Both the position numbers and the translations under genes were made by a program. Shown here piece by piece: positions 18,895-27,495 of a stretch of 64,000 nucleotides of DNA. Every line of letters starts with the position of its first letter. The first letter of the stretch is position 1. The notes under the pieces were generated by a model that saw only the letters and a list, made by a program, of their open reading frames with translations, was not told where the DNA came from and did no database searches. The DNA comes from Lysinibacter cavernae. Its GTDB lineage: Bacteria; Actinomycetota; Actinomycetes; Actinomycetales; Microbacteriaceae. The stretch lies in the NCBI RefSeq assembly GCF_011758565.1, contig NZ_JAAMOX010000002.1, positions 620,001 to 684,000 on the forward strand. Reading direction: 5' to 3'.

Positions 18895-20367
18895 ATGAGC
18901 GAACCCCGCGGCGATTCTGCTTCCAATTCCGACCATTCTTCCGCTGGGGCAACCCCTCAAGGAACCCCACCTGCGAGCACCGATGCCATGCGAGTAGCGC
19001 CGCACCTTGGCCACGATACGGTGGCGCCTCGACGCAGGGTCATCTCGTGGGCGTTGTGGGACTGGGGCTCTGCCGCGTTCAACGCGGTTGTCACCACCTT
19101 TGTATTTAGCACCTATCTTGCGAGCGGACTCTTTGTTGATCCCGCTATCGTCGCGGCTGCAGGCGACGACGCAAATAATCCGGCGCTCGTTGCGGCAAAG
19201 GCCGACAGCGCATCCGTCGTCTCGATCGCTCTCACGGTCGCCGGCATTTTGATCGCGCTTATTGCACCGGTGCTCGGGCAGCGCTCAGATGGCTCCGGCC
19301 GGCGCAAGCTGTGGCTCGGGGTCAACACCGGCCTCGTTGTCCTTTCTATGGCCGCCATGTACTTCGTCGAGCCAAACCAACAGTTCCTAGTGCTCGGAGC
19401 CGTGCTGCTCGCGGTAGGCAACATGTTCTTCGAGTTTGCGAGCGTCAACTACAACGCCATGCTTGTGCAGGTGTCAACGCCAAAAACTATTGGTCGCGTA
19501 TCCGGGTTTGGTTGGGGCATGGGCTATGTCGGCGGAATCGTCCTGCTCGTCATCCTGCTCGCGTTTTTCATTCTTGATAATGGTGACGGAACCGGCGGCA
19601 TCCTGCACCTTCCGTCTGGCACGGCCGGCGGCGGGCTTGACGTTCGCTTTGCGGTTCTCGCCTCGGCCGTCTGGTATGCGATTTTTGCGATTCCAGTGCT
19701 GCTTGCCGTTCCAGAGATCCCAAAGGTGCAGCGCACCAACAGGGTGAGCTTCCTCGGAAGCTACCGCGTCCTCGCGCACACCATCCGCGACCTCTACCGC
19801 AAGCGCCCCCAGGTGCTGCTGTTCCTCGTCGCAAGCGCGGTCTTCAGGGATGGGCTCGCTGGCGTCTTCACCTTTGGCGCCATTATCGCCGCCAACGTGT
19901 TTCACTTCAGCGCAACCGAGGTGCTCTACTTTGCTGTTGCCGCCAACTTGGTGGCTGGCGCGGGAACATTCCTCGGCGGTTACCTCGACGACAAGGTTGG
20001 CCCAAAGCGCATCATCATCTTCTCGCTTGTTGGCATGGTGACCGCCGCGGTTGTTGTGCTGTTTCTTGGCAACGCTCAGTCCGGGTTCTGGGTTGCCGGT
20101 CTTGTGCTGTGCCTCTTCGTTGGGCCGGTGCAGTCCGCAAGCCGCAGCTTCCTCGCTCGCATCACTCCGGCTGGGCGCGAGGGCGAGATCTTTGGCCTCT
20201 ACGCAACAACTGGCCGGGCGGTGAGCTTCCTTGCCCCTGGCCTGTTCACGCTGTTCGTCGCCATCACGTCTGACACCCGCTTTGGCATTCTCGGTATCGC
20301 AATCGTGCTCCTTGGCGGCCTCGCACTCATGCTTCCGGTCAAGGACCGCCAGGTCGCGCTCGACTAG
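18895..20367 (+). CDS. MFS transporter, UMF1/Atg22-like
   Basis: About 490 residues with roughly 12 membrane segments. A hydrophilic ~45-residue N-terminus precedes SWALWDWGSAAFNAVVTTFVFSTY, the characteristic start of UMF1-family (Atg22-like) permeases. VLGQRSDGSGRRK matches the MFS loop 2-3 motif, and the second half has GGYLDDKVGPKR. The ATG at 18895 is preferred over the in-frame TTG at 18889 because a TAGCCT -10 places transcription start at or near it. Related proteins export or import small metabolites; the substrate is not predictable. Confidence 0.88.
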   Translation: MSEPRGDSASNSDHSSAGATPQGTPPASTDAMRVAPHLGHDTVAPRRRVISWALWDWGSAAFNAVVTTFVFSTYLASGLFVDPAIVAAAGDDANNPALVAAKADSASVVSIALTVAGILIALIAPVLGQRSDGSGRRKLWLGVNTGLVVLSMAAMYFVEPNQQFLVLGAVLLAVGNMFFEFASVNYNAMLVQVSTPKTIGRVSGFGWGMGYVGGIVLLVILLAFFILDNGDGTGGILHLPSGTAGGGLDVRFAVLASAVWYAIFAIPVLLAVPEIPKVQRTNRVSFLGSYRVLAHTIRDLYRKRPQVLLFLVASAVFRDGLAGVFTFGAIIAANVFHFSATEVLYFAVAANLVAGAGTFLGGYLDDKVGPKRIIIFSLVGMVTAAVVVLFLGNAQSGFWVAGLVLCLFVGPVQSASRSFLARITPAGREGEIFGLYATTGRAVSFLAPGLFTLFVAITSDTRFGILGIAIVLLGGLALMLPVKDRQVALD

Positions 20368-20390
20368 CGGTTTGCTCTGGGAAGGCAATC

Positions 20391-20411
20391 CCTCCGGTTG
20401 ACATCCGGAGG
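20391..20411 (+). terminator. Hairpin after MFS gene
   Basis: CCTCCGG-N7-CCGGAGG, 24 nt after the stop and without a clear U-tract. It lies between convergent genes. Confidence 0.5.
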
Positions 20412-20518
20412 CCTCCCCGTGCGTACCTTTGGGTTCCGGGGGTCCATACCGGCAACGTCACCCTCTGTTTCTCGGGTCCCCGGATATCCATCGCCCCGTC
20501 ACAAGGCCATCGGCCTGG

Positions 20519-21352
20519 TTACAAAGCAAGCACGGGGAAGCACACGTCCGTCACCCAGTGAGCCGGGTTTGGATCGCTGCCCGGTCCAACCCGGTAGATG
20601 TTGAACATCGGCCCCGCCTCGATCGAGTGCTCGGCGAGGTACTCGCCAATCGCCGCGGTCACGGCGCCCATCTGTGAATAGTCACCCTCAAGAGTCGCAA
20701 CCACCACGTCTTGGGCCGGCACATCATGGCACTCCAAGGGGTCAACGGCGTCAAATTGGGCCGTGGTCTGGACCCAGACGGCGATATCAACATTCGCGTC
20801 TCGATACTCGGGATCGTAGAACGTCGCCCCGGCGAGACCACCCGCGGGGAACGTGGCCGTTGACTCGGCCACGCGCGACATGATTTCGCGCCAGAGCTCG
20901 CCCTCGTCGGCAAATGTGCCAACCGTTCGGCGCAGCGACGCCACCGTCATGGCCGGCAATGATTCTGTGCGGACGTTGTAATTCATTGGTTTCTCCCTGA
21001 GCGTTGCGCTCATCACTGCGAGCGCACGAACCCTCTCGGCAACCTGTTCGTGTTCGGCCTCGAGCCGCTGCGACTGGTCTGCCAGGAGGTTGGACAGGAG
21101 CGAAACGTCGCCACGGGCCGCGAGCACCGCACGGGTCTGTTCGATTGAGAATCCGGCATTCCGCAACCCGATAATGAGCTGGGCATGACCGATCTGCTGC
21201 GCATCAAAATAGCGGTAACCGCTCGCTGGGTCTACCCAGCCGGGCTCTAGTAAGCCGTTGTCTTGATAGTGCCTGATCATGCGCACGCTAATGCGCGTCA
21301 GCCTCGAAAACACTCCGATGCGGAGCAGTCCGTTGGTCTCGTTCGCTTCCAT
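20519..21352 (-). CDS. MerR-family regulator with GyrI-like effector domain
   Basis: About 277 residues. The N-terminal MerR helix-turn-helix (RIGVFSRLTRISVRMIRHYQDNGLLEP, then SGYRYFDAQQ) is followed by a dimerisation helix (about 85-120) and a GyrI-like effector-binding domain to the end, the BmrR layout of drug or small-molecule-sensing activators. I chose the ATG at 21352 because GGAGAC precedes it; the frame opens 5 codons earlier. It converges with the MFS transporter gene, but nothing shows that it regulates it. Confidence 0.88.
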   Translation of the reverse strand: MEANETNGLLRIGVFSRLTRISVRMIRHYQDNGLLEPGWVDPASGYRYFDAQQIGHAQLIIGLRNAGFSIEQTRAVLAARGDVSLLSNLLADQSQRLEAEHEQVAERVRALAVMSATLREKPMNYNVRTESLPAMTVASLRRTVGTFADEGELWREIMSRVAESTATFPAGGLAGATFYDPEYRDANVDIAVWVQTTAQFDAVDPLECHDVPAQDVVVATLEGDYSQMGAVTAAIGEYLAEHSIEAGPMFNIYRVGPGSDPNPAHWVTDVCFPVLAL

Positions 21353-21390
21353 GTCTCCATCACACACTCTGACACGCTGGCAGAGTCAAA

Positions 21391-22380
21391 TTACCAGCGG
21401 TTTGCGGCGACTTCTGCCCAGCCAACGAGTCCATCAACCGAGATCTCCTTGCCAGAGGATCGACGTACCCAGCCAGTCCACTCGCCAAAGGCCTGATGCG
21501 TCTCGCCCGAGACGATCAGCGCGTTTGTTGTTGCGTTGCGCACGTGGAATGGAGTGAGGGTGACATTCACGCGATCGCCAACCACCGTCCACGGCTGCAT
21601 AAAGTCGTTCCCGTCAAAGGTCCAGCCGAGCTCGTTTGGGATGTAGTCGAGGTGCCCATCCACAAAGAGCGCGTTCTCTGTCGAACCCGTACCAACCGTC
21701 CAGCCCCCGCCAAGTTGCAGGCCAACCTTCTTGCGCTTCACGATGCCGGAACCAGCACCCCAGTTCCACGTGGCGGAGTACGGCCAGCGGCCACGTCCAC
21801 GATCAAGCACCGCCCAGCTCTGCTTTGCGGGCAGGTCATACCGAACACCGTCAACCGTGATGCTGCCGGTAACCACGCGCGCGAGGTCCTTGAGCGTGTA
21901 TTGAAAGAGCCGCGACGACCAGGGCACAACAACGCCAAGGCTGTCCTCGCCAGCTTCTGCCCGCAGGTCAACATCAATTCCGGCAACGGATGCCCGAATC
22001 GTCGTGGCCTCTGCCGTGTCGGCAAAGCTCAACACAACCTTTTTTGTTGTAGCCCTTGCAGTGAATGGCGGAAGCGTATCCGGAAGCGTCACTTTGCGAC
22101 CGAGCGGCACGGTGCTCGCGATCTCAACCTCTTTGCCTGTCTCCCGGTCAAGCAGGTAGAACTGATTGACCGAGGCGTAGTCGAGGCTCGAGATTGTCAT
22201 GCCGAGCACATAGCGAGGGGTCACGATTCCCCAGTATTCCCAGCGCTTATTCCGTCCCCAACCGGCAAGATTGGTGCGGTGTAGCGGCCTGCGCGTGTAT
22301 CCGCGGGCGTTGGGGTTCAGGTTGCCGTCTGACAGACATAGGTCGACGACGTCGGTGATCTCCGCAAATGACGAGCTCAT
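21391..22380 (-). CDS. DUF2804 domain protein
   Basis: 329 residues resembling the DUF2804 family over its full length (start LCLSDGNLNPNARGYTRRPLH, middle NWGAGSG, WTFDGNDFMQPW near the C-terminus). No signal peptide or membrane segment is visible. SD TGGAGG precedes the ATG. The biochemical role of the family is not established; its beta-rich sequence suggests a lipocalin-like fold, which is inference only. It is upstream of and codirectional with the MerR gene, with a gap of 38 nt. Confidence 0.85.
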   Translation of the reverse strand: MSSSFAEITDVVDLCLSDGNLNPNARGYTRRPLHRTNLAGWGRNKRWEYWGIVTPRYVLGMTISSLDYASVNQFYLLDRETGKEVEIASTVPLGRKVTLPDTLPPFTARATTKKVVLSFADTAEATTIRASVAGIDVDLRAEAGEDSLGVVVPWSSRLFQYTLKDLARVVTGSITVDGVRYDLPAKQSWAVLDRGRGRWPYSATWNWGAGSGIVKRKKVGLQLGGGWTVGTGSTENALFVDGHLDYIPNELGWTFDGNDFMQPWTVVGDRVNVTLTPFHVRNATTNALIVSGETHQAFGEWTGWVRRSSGKEISVDGLVGWAEVAANRW

Positions 22381-22509
22381 GCCTCCACACTACTCGCCTC
22401 AAATCGCACCGGGAGCCGTTCATCCACACGCTCGCAGATGTGTGAGCCGCATCGGCAAAGGGTCGGTAGAGTGGTGTGGTTGACGGGGTACAAGCAGTGA
22501 GGAGCCAGG

Positions 22510-23847
22510 ATGTCTACGGTCACGCTGAGCCCTGAACAACAGCGCGTCTTTGACCGCATTGAGCAAAGCCGCGAGCACGTGTTTGTCACGGGAAGGGCTG
22601 GCACCGGAAAATCCACGCTCCTCAACCATCTCTCCTGGAACACCGAGAAGCAGATCGTGGTCTGCGCCCCAACCGGCGTCGCAGCGCTCAACGTTGCCGG
22701 CCAGACGATCCACTCGCTCTTCCGCCTACCAACTGGCGTCATCGCAGACCACACTATTGACCAAAATGCGGAGGTCAAGAAACTCCTCAACGCCATCGAC
22801 ACGCTTGTCATCGATGAGGTTTCCATGGTCAACGCCGACCTCATGGATGCCATCGACCGCTCGCTTCGCCAGGCACGGAGCCGCCGCCACGACCCGTTTG
22901 GCGGCGTACAGGTCATCATGTTTGGCGACCCGTACCAGCTGCCACCCGTGCCACCCAACGATCCGGAAGAGCGCGCATACTACGAAGACACGTACCGGTC
23001 GCAGTGGTTCTTTGACGCAAAGGTGTGGCAAGAGACCGAGCTCAACATCGTTGAGCTCACCGAGATTCACCGCCAGCGAGACGACCGGTTTAAGGGCCTG
23101 CTCAACGGCGTACGGCACGGTGTTGTCACCGCTGAGATGGCCGGTGAACTCAACGCCGCCGGCGCCAGGTCCGCCCCTGATGAGAACATCATTACCCTTG
23201 CCACAACCAACGCGATCGTCAACCGTATCAACGCGACTGAGCTCGCGAAACTTGGCGGCAAATCGCTCAAGGCCGTCGCCGAGGTCAATGGAGAATTTCG
23301 CAAGGGCGCCTATCCGGCCGACGAAGAGCTCGAGCTCAAGCCGGGGGCGCAGGTCATGTTCCTCCGCAACGATCCAGACCAGCGCTGGGTGAACGGCACA
23401 CTTGGCACGGTTGATCACATCGACGGCAACGTCTGGGTCGAGGTTGACGGCGAGCTGCACGAGGTTGAGCCGACCAGCTGGGAACGACACCGTTACACCT
23501 ATGCCGCCGATACAAAGACACTCACCAAGGACGTTGTTGCCGAGTTCATCCAGTTCCCCTTGCGCCTCGCGTGGGCAGTCACTATCCACAAATCGCAGGG
23601 CAAAACCTACGAGCGCGCCATCATCGACCTCGGCACCAGGGCGTTCAGCCCAGGTCAGACCTACGTTGCGCTGAGCCGAATCACCTCCATCGAAGGCTTA
23701 TACCTCACGCGACCGCTTCGCCCATCGGATGTTCGAGTCGACGATAACGTGCGCCGATTTATGGCAACCGTGCGGCAAGAGCAGGCCGCGCGGGCTGCGG
23801 CCGCGAGCGCGGCGTCCGACGACGGCGGCGGCGACTCCTCCGACTAG
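22510..23847 (+). CDS. PIF1/RecD-like superfamily 1B DNA helicase
   Basis: 445 residues. Walker A GRAGTGKST (28-36), Walker B VIDEVSM (about 99-105), FGDPYQLPPV motif III, and the late motifs TIHKSQGKTYERAIIDLG and TYVALSRITS identify a PIF1-type 5'-3' helicase. It is much shorter than RecD2. An Ala/Asp/Ser-rich tail ends it. SD GGAG is 6 nt before the ATG. Roles in fork or R-loop resolution are known for the family; the specific role here is unknown. It converges with heme oxygenase and shares a terminator. Confidence 0.93.
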   Translation: MSTVTLSPEQQRVFDRIEQSREHVFVTGRAGTGKSTLLNHLSWNTEKQIVVCAPTGVAALNVAGQTIHSLFRLPTGVIADHTIDQNAEVKKLLNAIDTLVIDEVSMVNADLMDAIDRSLRQARSRRHDPFGGVQVIMFGDPYQLPPVPPNDPEERAYYEDTYRSQWFFDAKVWQETELNIVELTEIHRQRDDRFKGLLNGVRHGVVTAEMAGELNAAGARSAPDENIITLATTNAIVNRINATELAKLGGKSLKAVAEVNGEFRKGAYPADEELELKPGAQVMFLRNDPDQRWVNGTLGTVDHIDGNVWVEVDGELHEVEPTSWERHRYTYAADTKTLTKDVVAEFIQFPLRLAWAVTIHKSQGKTYERAIIDLGTRAFSPGQTYVALSRITSIEGLYLTRPLRPSDVRVDDNVRRFMATVRQEQAARAAAASAASDDGGGDSSD

Positions 23848-23886
23848 CCGGCACTTCGAGGCACGAGGCGAGGCCGCCTCCGGCAA

Positions 23887-23928
23887 AAACGTATGTCCCC
23901 CGCGCGTGGGCGCAGGGGACATACGTTT
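23887..23928. terminator. Bidirectional terminator between helicase and heme oxygenase
   Basis: Perfect 14-bp arms (AAACGTATGTCCCC / GGGGACATACGTTT) around a 14-nt loop. The arms end in A/T runs on both sides, which suits two convergent genes. Confidence 0.85.
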
Positions 23929-23958
23929 GTTCCCGGGATTACTCCCGGTCATTCACAA

Positions 23959-24618
23959 CTATGCGACGTTGGTCGAAGAAGCCTTCGCCCGCGCGAGGTC
24001 ATTGAACACATCGGTGTTGAACTGGTAGGCGCGAACCACCTCGTCAATGACGCGGTCGCGCTCTGCGTCATCCCAGTTCACGGCGTCGAGTTGCTCTTTA
24101 TAGGTGTCTTTGAACTCTTTTGGCTTTGCAATCTCGTCGAAGAGATAGAAGCCAACACCGTTGGTTTCAAAGCCAAACTGGCGCTGGATGAGGGTGCGGA
24201 TGATCTGGCCGCCAGACAGGTCCCCGAGGTATCGGGTGTAGTGGTGAGCGACAAAGCCGCCGTTCCAGGTGGCACCAACTTCATTGATGCGCGCAACGTA
24301 GGCGGCAGTCGACGGCAGTGGCTCGATCAGGTCACGCCAGTCGTCTCCGAGCAGAAACTCAAGGTCTGCCTCAAGTGCAGGCAGGCGAGTGAGCTTCGGC
24401 GTAATGAAGGATGCAGCGATGGCATCGTTCATCATGCGCTCGGTTGCCGCTTCGAGGGCCTGATAAATGAAGTAGTGCTGAACGACGAGGGAGATGTAGT
24501 CCTCGCGTGTTCCACGACCCTTGACGAGGTCGTCCATGAAGGTTGCACCCTCACTGTCGCCGTGGCTGGACTTGGTGCGCTCGCGCAAAACCTGCGAAAA
24601 AGAAACTACGTTTGACAA
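23959..24618 (-). CDS. hmuO: Heme oxygenase (biliverdin-producing, HmuO type)
   Basis: 219 residues. It opens heme to biliverdin, CO and Fe2+ in the cytosol for iron recovery. The proximal heme ligand is His19 in SSHGDSEG, and YTRYLGDLSGGQ near 130-140 is the distal-helix heme-oxygenase signature with its conserved glycines. The start is a TTG with GGGAG upstream; a stop codon lies a few codons further upstream in this frame, so no other start is possible. A DtxR/IdeR-like iron box lies 35-53 bp upstream. Confidence 0.93.
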   Translation of the reverse strand: MSNVVSFSQVLRERTKSSHGDSEGATFMDDLVKGRGTREDYISLVVQHYFIYQALEAATERMMNDAIAASFITPKLTRLPALEADLEFLLGDDWRDLIEPLPSTAAYVARINEVGATWNGGFVAHHYTRYLGDLSGGQIIRTLIQRQFGFETNGVGFYLFDEIAKPKEFKDTYKEQLDAVNWDDAERDRVIDEVVRAYQFNTDVFNDLARAKASSTNVA

Positions 24619-24652
24619 GATGTACTCCCACGTTCATTAAGACGGTTCCAGC

Positions 24653-24671
24653 TTAGCCGACCCTAACCTAG
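24653..24671. promoter_or_regulatory. DtxR/IdeR-like iron box upstream of hmuO
   Basis: On the minus strand the 19-mer matches the TTAGGTTAGGCTAACCTAA consensus at 14 of 19 positions, including an intact TAGGTTAGG half. It predicts repression of heme oxygenase when iron is plentiful. Confidence 0.7.
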
Positions 24672-24697
24672 AATCTGCCCAATAATTCTTATGCGAT

Positions 24698-24994
24698 CTA
24701 GTGAGGGCGTGGCTCAACACCAAGGCGACGGCATGCCTCGTCATACAGCACAACAACCTCGCGACGAATTTCTGGACGCTCCGTGATCGTCTGCGACCAC
24801 GCGACGAAGAGGTCACTCGTGCCAGACGGATCTGTCACCGTCCAGACTCCACCGGTGCCGTCGAGGTCTTTCATGACCGAAACGGTAGCCTCAGGACGAC
24901 CAAACGCCCGAGCGATCAGCAGGCTGTCATCGTTGTGGTCATCGTTCATGTGCGCAAGAACGCCGTCGACGATTTTGGGATCGAATTTGCTCAT
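24698..24994 (-). CDS. DUF2470 (HugZ C-terminal-like) protein
   Basis: 98 residues. HMNDDHNDDSLLIARAFG is the DUF2470 signature, found as the C-terminal domain of HugZ-type heme-degrading proteins. It stands alone here, directly upstream of and codirectional with heme oxygenase, which supports a role in heme handling. I chose the ATG at 24994 (SD GGAG) rather than the upstream in-frame codon at 25015. No pyridoxamine-oxidase-like domain is attached. Confidence 0.85.
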   Translation of the reverse strand: MSKFDPKIVDGVLAHMNDDHNDDSLLIARAFGRPEATVSVMKDLDGTGGVWTVTDPSGTSDLFVAWSQTITERPEIRREVVVLYDEACRRLGVEPRPH

Positions 24995-25087
24995 AAACTC
25001 CAGCGTAGTCGGCATTTCTTCAGGGGCATAAGCGCTAGACTCTACCTTTAGTTCATCGACAGACTTATTAACCCGTAAGGGGGCTTC

Positions 25088-26386
25088 GTGGGCTTTTCCG
25101 CGACGAAGCCACTCCGTGTGCTGGCGGCCGCCAGCCTCGCAGTGGTCATGCTGACTGTTTCTGCCTGCACAAGCGAGGGCCCCCTCGACTTCGACGGGCC
25201 CAGTAACCAGAAGTTCTCAAGCGACACCTCCGACCGCATCCAAGCGGCTCTCCAAGAGGCGGCAACTGGCGCAGGCGCAAGCGGGGCCATTGCCGGCGTT
25301 TGGGCACCATGGGCCGGCTCATGGGAAGGCGCCGTTGGGTCAACAACTCCCGGCGGCAATACGGCAACGACCACCGACATGACCTTTAGGGCCGGTCAGC
25401 TCAGCGGGATGATGACCTGCGCCGTCTTCCTCTCGATGGTTGAAGACGGCGTTGTCGGTCTTGACGACGCCGTGACCAAGTACCTGACGCACCAGAGCGA
25501 AATCAACGACATTACCCTTCGTCAGCTCTGCCAGAACACGTCTGGCATTGCCGACTATGAGCCTTCGTTGCGAGCCACATTTGCCGCAAACCCGACGCGC
25601 ATGTGGCCAGAAGGCGAGCTTGTCGCCAACGGCCTCGTTCACTCGCCGCTTTCAGCACCTGGGCAGCAGTTCAACTACAGCCAAACCAACACCATTCTGC
25701 TCGGGCGAGCGCTCAAGTCGGCAAGCATGAAGTCGTGGGATGAGCTGTCTCATAAATACCTGATCGATCGCCTTGGTCTCAAGAACACAACGTTCCCAGA
25801 CCCAACGACACTCACTGTTCCTGGCAACGCCCTCCCTGGCTACACCCTTGCGGCAGTCGACGGCGGCTTTAACTGCACTGACCCGGTGGCCGTCCCAGAG
25901 GCATCCCCCTCCATGGGTGGCAACGCGGGCTCTGCGGTCACAAGCGTCATCGATCTGCAGCGCATCGCAGCCGGGTACATGAATGGCAACCTCCTCGACG
26001 AGAAGCTGACCGGCGAAATCTTTAACGCAGTGCCGATTTACAGCCCAACCAAGGATGCCGAAGGCAACGAGGTTCCGATTACCCCCGAACAGGCAGCGGT
26101 CAACGAAACGCAAGGCTTTGGCCTTGGCGTCGCAAAATACGGCGAACTCTGGGGGCTCGGCGGTGCGACGCCCGGGTACTCAAACGCTATCCTGCATGAC
26201 CCCGCAACCGACCTCACGATCGTCGTGGCACTCAACAACTCCACGGTTGGTTCCGACTATGCGCTCACCCTCGCTAAGCGGCTCGCGGCGATTGTTGCCG
26301 AGTCAGCTCCGGATGGAGCGCCAACGCTCACCTGGAACGAAGAGCAGACTGCCGGCGCATTGGCCGAAACGAAGAAGTGTGAGTAG
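25088..26386 (+). CDS. Beta-lactamase-fold lipoprotein with lost catalytic motifs
   Basis: 432 residues. The signal peptide ends in the lipobox VSAC, so the mature protein is membrane-anchored outside the cell. The body aligns with the serine beta-lactamase/class C PBP family, for example FRAGQLSGMMTCAVFLSMVEDG where active members have the SxxK motif. Here Ser and Lys are replaced by Gln and Gly. The YxN motif reads YSQ, and the HxG region reads LGG in WGLGGATPG. It is therefore probably not a peptidase or esterase but a binding or scaffolding protein. GTG start with AAGGGGG. A strong terminator follows. Confidence 0.85.
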   Translation: MGFSATKPLRVLAAASLAVVMLTVSACTSEGPLDFDGPSNQKFSSDTSDRIQAALQEAATGAGASGAIAGVWAPWAGSWEGAVGSTTPGGNTATTTDMTFRAGQLSGMMTCAVFLSMVEDGVVGLDDAVTKYLTHQSEINDITLRQLCQNTSGIADYEPSLRATFAANPTRMWPEGELVANGLVHSPLSAPGQQFNYSQTNTILLGRALKSASMKSWDELSHKYLIDRLGLKNTTFPDPTTLTVPGNALPGYTLAAVDGGFNCTDPVAVPEASPSMGGNAGSAVTSVIDLQRIAAGYMNGNLLDEKLTGEIFNAVPIYSPTKDAEGNEVPITPEQAAVNETQGFGLGVAKYGELWGLGGATPGYSNAILHDPATDLTIVVALNNSTVGSDYALTLAKRLAAIVAESAPDGAPTLTWNEEQTAGALAETKKCE

Positions 26387-26402
26387 CTGAGCGCTTCGCA
26401 TT

Positions 26403-26442
26403 AAACTCGCGTTCTCGCCTCAGCGGGAACGCGAGTTTTTTT
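26403..26442 (+). terminator. Rho-independent terminator after the lipoprotein gene
   Basis: A stem of about 16 bp (AAACTCGCGTTCTCGC / GCGGGAACGCGAGTTT) with a short loop, followed by a T7 run; it is the most canonical intrinsic terminator in the window. Confidence 0.92.
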
Positions 26443-26596
26443 GTACCGCCAGGCCGACCCCAACAAGCACCACACCAATTGCCGCTGTCACAAGCCCTAC
26501 CAACTGCCCAGTTTCGGTGGCCGCAACAATGACGGTGACAAGGATCCCAGCAACGGTGCAGAGCGAGCCGAGCAGAATCATAAGCTTCGGCAGCAT
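26420..26596 (-). CDS. Small two-helix membrane protein (58 aa)
   Basis: 58 residues: MLPKLMILLGSLCTVAGILV begins it, followed by two hydrophobic segments (about 5-27 and 32-50) and a basic tail QKNSRSR. The SD AGGGGGGG lies 4-5 nt before the ATG, an unusually strong match. The stop codon falls in the loop of the opposite-strand terminator. I do not recognise a family. The good ribosome binding site and the clean hydrophobic pattern make it a probable real gene. Confidence 0.6.
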   Translation of the reverse strand: MLPKLMILLGSLCTVAGILVTVIVAATETGQLVGLVTAAIGVVLVGVGLAVQKNSRSR

Positions 26597-26618
26597 TCGC
26601 CCCCCCTACGGACTGGTT

Positions 26619-26692
26619 TGGAGCGAGTGACGGGAATCGAACCCGCGCTATCAGCTTGGGAAGCTGAAGTTCTGCCACTGAACTACACTCGC
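26619..26692 (-). tRNA. tRNA-Gly(CCC)
   Basis: The cloverleaf folds on the minus strand. The acceptor stem is GCGAGTG/CACTCGC, the D-arm contains AGTGGC, the anticodon loop TTCCCAA gives anticodon CCC, and the T-arm contains GGTTCGATTCC. Discriminator T is followed by an encoded CCA. Confidence 0.95.
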
Positions 26693-26833
26693 GAGGGCCA
26701 CTCTCGCGGAACGCGCGTGACCTTACATCTCAGGCTACCGACCATCCCGGCCTGGCACAAACGCCGACGACGCTGTCCCAGACATGCCACGGCAGACAGT
26801 TCCGCTGCCCGCCTTGACTATCCCAGCACGCGC

Positions 26834-26839
26834 TAGGCT
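26834..26839 (+). promoter_or_regulatory. -10 hexamer of leaderless dcd
   Basis: TAGGCT, 6 nt, then the GTG start at 26846; no ribosome binding site. Confidence 0.6.
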
Positions 26840-26845
26840 GTAACC

Positions 26846-27451
26846 GTGCTTCTCTCAGACCGCGATATCAAGGCAGAACTGTCCACGGGCCGTATTGGAC
26901 TCGACCCCCAAGATCTCAGCATGGTGCAGCCATCGAGTGTTGATGTTCGACTCGACCGATTCTTTCGGCTCTTCGACAACCACAAGTATCCCTTCATCGA
27001 CCCCGCTGCAGACCAGCCGGACCTCACGCACCTCATCGAGACGGATGCCAACGAGCCGTTCATCCTGCACCCAGGCGAATTTGTGTTGGGCTCGACGTTT
27101 GAGCAGATCACGCTTGCCGACGACATTGCGGCACGTCTTGAGGGTAAGAGCTCACTCGGTCGTCTCGGGCTACTCACCCACTCAACCGCCGGATTCATTG
27201 ACCCCGGTTTCTCAGGGCACGTCACCCTTGAGCTTTCAAACGTGGCAACGCTGCCCATCAAGCTGTGGCCGGGCATGAAAATCGGTCAACTCTGCTTCTT
27301 CCGACTGACCTCACCGGCAGAACGCCCTTACGGATCTCAGGAATACAGCTCGCGCTACCAAGGCCAGCGCGGCCCAACGGCTTCCCGGTCGTTTGAGAAT
27401 TTCCACCGCACCGACGTCACGACTACGGACGCAGGAAGCCTCGGCGGCTAA
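26846..27451 (+). CDS. dcd: dCTP deaminase, actinobacterial Dcd type
   Basis: 201 residues. The trimeric dUTPase-fold enzyme converts dCTP to dUTP; mycobacterial-type members also hydrolyse dUTP to dUMP. Signatures are [12 protein letters not shown] (about 27-38), [24 protein letters not shown] split around residues 105-128, and TLELSN with the catalytic Glu. The long [15 protein letters not shown] segment is as in bifunctional actinobacterial enzymes, so dUMP production is likely. GTG start in a leaderless arrangement. Confidence 0.95.
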   Translation: MLLSDRDIKAELSTGRIGLDPQDLSMVQPSSVDVRLDRFFRLFDNHKYPFIDPAADQPDLTHLIETDANEPFILHPGEFVLGSTFEQITLADDIAARLEGKSSLGRLGLLTHSTAGFIDPGFSGHVTLELSNVATLPIKLWPGMKIGQLCFFRLTSPAERPYGSQEYSSRYQGQRGPTASRSFENFHRTDVTTTDAGSLGG

Positions 27452-27482
27452 ATCTGTTCATTCGCCTGACACATGCGGTTGG

Positions 27483-27488
27483 TACGCT
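27483..27488 (+). promoter_or_regulatory. -10 hexamer of leaderless 27496 gene
   Basis: TACGCT, 7 nt, then ATG at 27496; no ribosome binding site. Confidence 0.55.
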
Positions 27489-27495
27489 TAATCGT

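Noticed and set aside
21759-21774. Second parS-like site (CACGTG core in AGTTCCACGTGGCGGA)
   Set aside because: Only the left half and core match; the right half departs from the consensus, and it lies inside the DUF2804 coding sequence.
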